This document shows, in pieces, positions 61,329-64,000 of a stretch of DNA of 64,000 nt. A program made the position numbers and the translations under genes. Each line of letters begins with the position of its first letter. The first letter of the stretch is position 1. The stretch comes from Bacillota bacterium. Its GTDB lineage: Bacteria; Bacillota; Clostridia; Acetivibrionales; Acetivibrionaceae. The stretch spans positions 74,412 to 138,411 of the forward strand of contig JAEWSG010000005.1 of the NCBI GenBank assembly GCA_023398495.1, in the 5' to 3' direction. A model generated the notes under the pieces. That model ran no database searches, was not told the origin of the DNA, and was given only the letters and a program-made list of their open reading frames with translations.

Positions 61329-61904
61329 TTAGTATGTTCCCCATAATTCTGAACCATCACCTATATTAACCAATTTATCCTCCTGAAATAATAGAGTATA
61401 ACAAGAGCCATCTGCAAGCTTATATCCATAGTATGTAAATCCAGATCCAAGTATGCGATGTTGATGTTTAAGGATGTCTAATACTTTATTTCTGCTATAA
61501 CCAAGAGAAAGTTTCTTAAAGTCCTCATCGCTTAAATCTAAACGAATGCATGCCTTGTATATCAATTTGTTTGTAATAGAATCAAATTCAAATCCAAAGG
61601 CATACTTGTCGCTAACATCATAGAATAAACATGTTTTATTAGCGTTTTCATCAATTTTATAATTATCTGTTTTATATAAATCATAAAAAATAAAGTCAAG
61701 CGAATATGCAGAATTTTTTACTTCTTTATAAGGCTCGCCATATCTTTCAATAAATTCAGAATAGCTGATGTTATCAGGAACATTCTTGTAACCTACAAAA
61801 TTGTTCAGACTCCTGTCATTAAAACGTGTTTCATAAAATATTACAGATATAGTTATTATTACAATTATTATAATTACTACAAAACTAAATCTTAATGCCT
61901 TCAT
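61329..61904 (-). CDS. Membrane-anchored protein with SmpA/BLIP-like C-terminal module
   Basis: A 191-residue protein with an N-terminal TM or uncleaved signal (VVIIIIVIITISVIF). No lipobox Cys. The C-terminal part has a pattern LGYSRNKVLDILKHQHRILGSGFTYYGYKLADGSCYTLLF, close to the GMSKDEVKSIIGQEHDFIGSG pattern of the neighbour at 62096-63445. Such modules recall the SmpA/OmlA or BLIP fold. I do not recognise the full-length family. Monocistronic, followed by the next gene on the same strand after 191 bp. Confidence 0.6.
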   Translation of the reverse strand: MKALRFSFVVIIIIVIITISVIFYETRFNDRSLNNFVGYKNVPDNISYSEFIERYGEPYKEVKNSAYSLDFIFYDLYKTDNYKIDENANKTCLFYDVSDKYAFGFEFDSITNKLIYKACIRLDLSDEDFKKLSLGYSRNKVLDILKHQHRILGSGFTYYGYKLADGSCYTLLFQEDKLVNIGDGSELWGTY

Positions 61905-62035
61905 AGTTTCAATCCCCTTAAGTTTATTCTTTATGATAATGGATTTACAAAACTAACCATCATTTTTTTTGGTATTATATGCTTAGTTATATTCAATTAC
62001 AGCAATTCATTACTTGTTGAAGAAATGAATACTAC

Positions 62036-62065
62036 ACCACAACATGCCTTAAGGGCATGTTGTGG
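62036..62065 (-). terminator. Hairpin after the 62096-63445 gene
   Basis: CCACAACATGCC and GGCATGTTGTGG form a 12-bp perfect stem around a TTAAG loop, about 35 bp past the stop. There is no clear T run. Confidence 0.6.
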
Positions 62066-62095
62066 TAAAGATTTATAATCATGCACTAGATGCTG

Positions 62096-63445
62096 CTATT
62101 TAACAATTATATCATATGAATTGTCATTTTTTAATATTCTTATCTGATCAACAACATCATTAGAAAAGTAAACAACAACTTTTGTTCCATCCTTAAGTAT
62201 ATAAACTTCGCCTATATAACCACTACCAATAAAATCATGTTCTTGACCTATAATACTCTTAACTTCATCTTTCGACATACCAGATCTAAATGACTTGAAT
62301 GTGTCAAGTATAAGATCATCTTTTTTATCGTATGTTTTTGTTACTTCTTTACTGAAAACCGAACTTAAAGACGAAGAACTTATAGTAGGAACTTTAACTT
62401 CAAAATAACCAAGAAACTGCGTATAGTTACCTCTATTACACTCATCAGGCATAAATATAGTTTCCGGAGTAGCAGACTCATCAGTAAATTTTGCTTGTGA
62501 AGTAGCTATCTTGTGTGCCCATCTTCCGTCAGGAGTTTGTCTATACCAATGATAATCATTCCCAGGCCAAAGAACTAAAGCTACTTTAAAATAGCCTGCA
62601 CTTGGTTGAGCCCATTTATTAATAGACCGTATACTTCCACCATAGTATTTTGCATCCTCTTTGCAATAAGCATAGATTTTATCATATGCTGTTGTTGCAT
62701 TAATTATATCAGATTGATTCAACCAACGTCCTGCCAATTGACCAGGGTTTATGCCATTGTAACCGAACATTTTGTTGTTATTAGGATTCTTCCAAAAGTC
62801 GAGAGAATAAGCATAACAATTTGTATAGTTTTTATAGGTAGAGCTATTAAAAATAGAAAAATTATCACTATGCTCGTAGGTGGAGGTTGGTAAACCTCTA
62901 TTTAACCTAAGGGTATATGGACCAGTTTGATAAGAATTTATTCCTCTTATAACTATGTAATATGTAGTGCCAGAATACATATAGAGCGAAAGACAAGCAT
63001 TCAAACCATGACCGTCATCATCATCTGAAGCAATTACATTATATCCTTCTATATATGTATCTAATGAACCTGTAGTATAAATTGAATAGTAGGCACTAAC
63101 TGGAGGGTTATATTTTATATAACCAGCAGTCCCTTTATTCATATATAAATCAGTGAGTGAGGTTGACGGGTAACCGTATAATTGCAAAGCAGTCGAAAGA
63201 CTTGATGGTAATGTATAGGCACTTATAGTGGTATCACCATCATCTTTCTGGAGGGGATTCTTTTCTGGTTTTTTGTCCTTTAGTTTCTTGTCGTTTTTAT
63301 CATAATTATTATACTCTTCTGGCCTTTGATTCTCATTATATATATCAGGTTTGTCTAAAAGACAATCTACTGCCGAAATATTAACTGTAAAGGAAAAAAC
63401 AATTACAAAAGCTATAAAAATTGTAAGTACTTTCTTTATTTTCAT
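62096..63445 (-). CDS. Secreted multi-domain protein (PPC-like, Cys/His papain-like, SmpA/BLIP-like)
   Basis: A 449-residue protein. The signal peptide is clear (KKVLTIFIAFVIVFSFTVNISAVD). A Lys/Asp/Asn-rich linker (about 27-75) follows, then a PPC-like beta domain (YYSIYTTGSLDTYIEGY, TYYIVIRGINSYQTGPYTLRL, about 110-185). Next is a domain with NCYAYSLDFW and DYHWYRQTPDGRWAHK (about 208-350) that recalls papain-like Cys/His enzymes or secreted toxins. The C-terminal ~75 residues (GMSKDEVKSIIGQEHDFIGSG) match a SmpA/BLIP-like module. The function is unknown. ATG at 63445, with AGGAGGTCTATAA upstream. Confidence 0.6.
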   Translation of the reverse strand: MKIKKVLTIFIAFVIVFSFTVNISAVDCLLDKPDIYNENQRPEEYNNYDKNDKKLKDKKPEKNPLQKDDGDTTISAYTLPSSLSTALQLYGYPSTSLTDLYMNKGTAGYIKYNPPVSAYYSIYTTGSLDTYIEGYNVIASDDDDGHGLNACLSLYMYSGTTYYIVIRGINSYQTGPYTLRLNRGLPTSTYEHSDNFSIFNSSTYKNYTNCYAYSLDFWKNPNNNKMFGYNGINPGQLAGRWLNQSDIINATTAYDKIYAYCKEDAKYYGGSIRSINKWAQPSAGYFKVALVLWPGNDYHWYRQTPDGRWAHKIATSQAKFTDESATPETIFMPDECNRGNYTQFLGYFEVKVPTISSSSLSSVFSKEVTKTYDKKDDLILDTFKSFRSGMSKDEVKSIIGQEHDFIGSGYIGEVYILKDGTKVVVYFSNDVVDQIRILKNDNSYDIIVK

Positions 63446-63531
63446 TTATAGACCTCCTAAAATATCATTTTATATTCTTTTAATTAATTAATTTAATCAT
63501 CGTACTTGTAACACAAAAGTTTCTTATTTTG

Positions 63532-63933
63532 CTACTGAGTATAACTTTTTTCAAAACATAATTTTCCTACTATGTGTGGTACTGCTGCTGATGTTCCTCC
63601 CATTATTAAATATGTTTTTCCCAAGTAAGTAGAGTAGATATCTTCTCCTGGTGCAAATACATCTACACCATCTTGAGCTGAGAAAGGTGCAATATTTCCG
63701 TCCTTGCTGATCGCACCAACAGAAATAACCTCAGAATAAGCAGCAGGATACTCACAACTTCCTCCATAATTATTCCCTGCTGCTGCTGCTAATAATATTC
63801 CAGCATTCTTTGCTCGTATAATGGCTTCGTGTAAACTCTGTGAATCATTGATTGTTCCAAAGCTCATGTTTAATATATTGTTATAGGACAACCTGCTTTT
63901 CAGTAAATCAATGAAAATTGGACAAGAATAACT
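63532..63933 (-). pseudogene. Subtilase (S8) remnant, truncated at both ends
   Basis: The frame is open from 63933 down to 63532, with an in-frame TGA at 63934-63936. It shows VDVFAPGEDIYST, NMSFGTINDSQSL, AGILLAAAAGNNYGGSCEYPA (Asn of the oxyanion hole) and IMGGTSAAVPHIVGK (catalytic Ser). The Asp and His catalytic segments are missing from the sequence available up to base 64000, and the fold ends right after the Ser helix. It is a fragment of a subtilisin-like protease, likely inactive. Confidence 0.75.
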
Positions 63934-64000
63934 TCAGGGTGTGGTAGAAAAGGACGAAGAACCACCAACGTCCTTTTAAATTTGATAAAATATCAAATTA

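Noticed and set aside
1..64000. CRISPR array or prophage
   Set aside because: The repeats are dispersed, not regularly spaced, and no Cas or phage structural genes occur. The transposase and integrase pieces are isolated remnants.

Overview
The window is low-GC, and its gene content points to an endospore-forming, cellulosome-producing member of the Clostridia, most likely the Acetivibrio / Hungateiclostridium (Clostridium thermocellum-like) group. The evidence is a secreted GH5 cellulase with a C-terminal dockerin (17.8-19.5 kb), a SpoIVFA/SpoIVFB pair, the WhiA-YvcK-RapZ module, HPr kinase, MecA and LonA. The species is an inference. Almost all of the window is ordinary chromosomal backbone; only the last 4 kb (60-64 kb) looks accessory.

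Layout. 0-8.2 kb (minus strand): hprK, a PHP phosphoesterase, murB, rapZ, yvcK, a glycogen debranching enzyme and the start of whiA, which together suggest a carbon-status and cell-wall block. 8.4-8.6 kb: two tRNA-Gly genes with a consensus promoter and a terminator. 8.85-14.8 kb: a riboflavin operon (ribD-ribE-ribBA-ribH) under an FMN riboswitch, flanked by two PilZ paralogues, then yjbQ. 15.1-19.5 kb: a secreted VWA protein and the dockerin cellulase. 19.7-20.6 kb: metF. 20.7-31.1 kb (minus): the shape and division cluster maf-mreBCD-PBP2-minCDE-mgsA-spoIVFA-spoIVFB. 31.5-40.5 kb: poorly characterised envelope or regulatory genes with mecA and a SpoIIE-type phosphatase. 41-45.9 kb: lon, argJ, cheW. 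45.9-54.7 kb: an amidase-like protein, a zinc-ribbon protein, YtxH/DUF948-like proteins, a phosphorelay (CheA/CheX-like kinase, response regulator with a STAS-like tail, PAS histidine kinase) and a PspC/toast-rack pair. 55-59.6 kb: split chromate transporter, SOS-type ssb, exoA, pyk. 60-64 kb: integrase, IS256 and subtilase remnants with two secreted or membrane proteins.

The most distinctive property is the density of short dispersed intergenic repeats. At least seven families (A-G here) recur. One 99-bp family (B) is caught as an insertion: at 52.9-53.2 kb a copy of family C contains it, while a second C copy about 200 bp away is the uninterrupted site. The comparison gives a TA duplication and short terminal inverted repeats, so B behaves like a TA-targeting MITE. 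Other leads are a ribosome-binding site buried in a long hairpin ahead of a zinc-ribbon protein (46.7 kb), a LexA box inside the ssb promoter (56.3 kb), a CheA-like kinase fused to a CheX-like phosphatase domain, a VWA domain split by a beta-helix-like insertion, and a probable non-canonical ATT start for spoIVFB. I see no CRISPR array, prophage or recognisable defence island.
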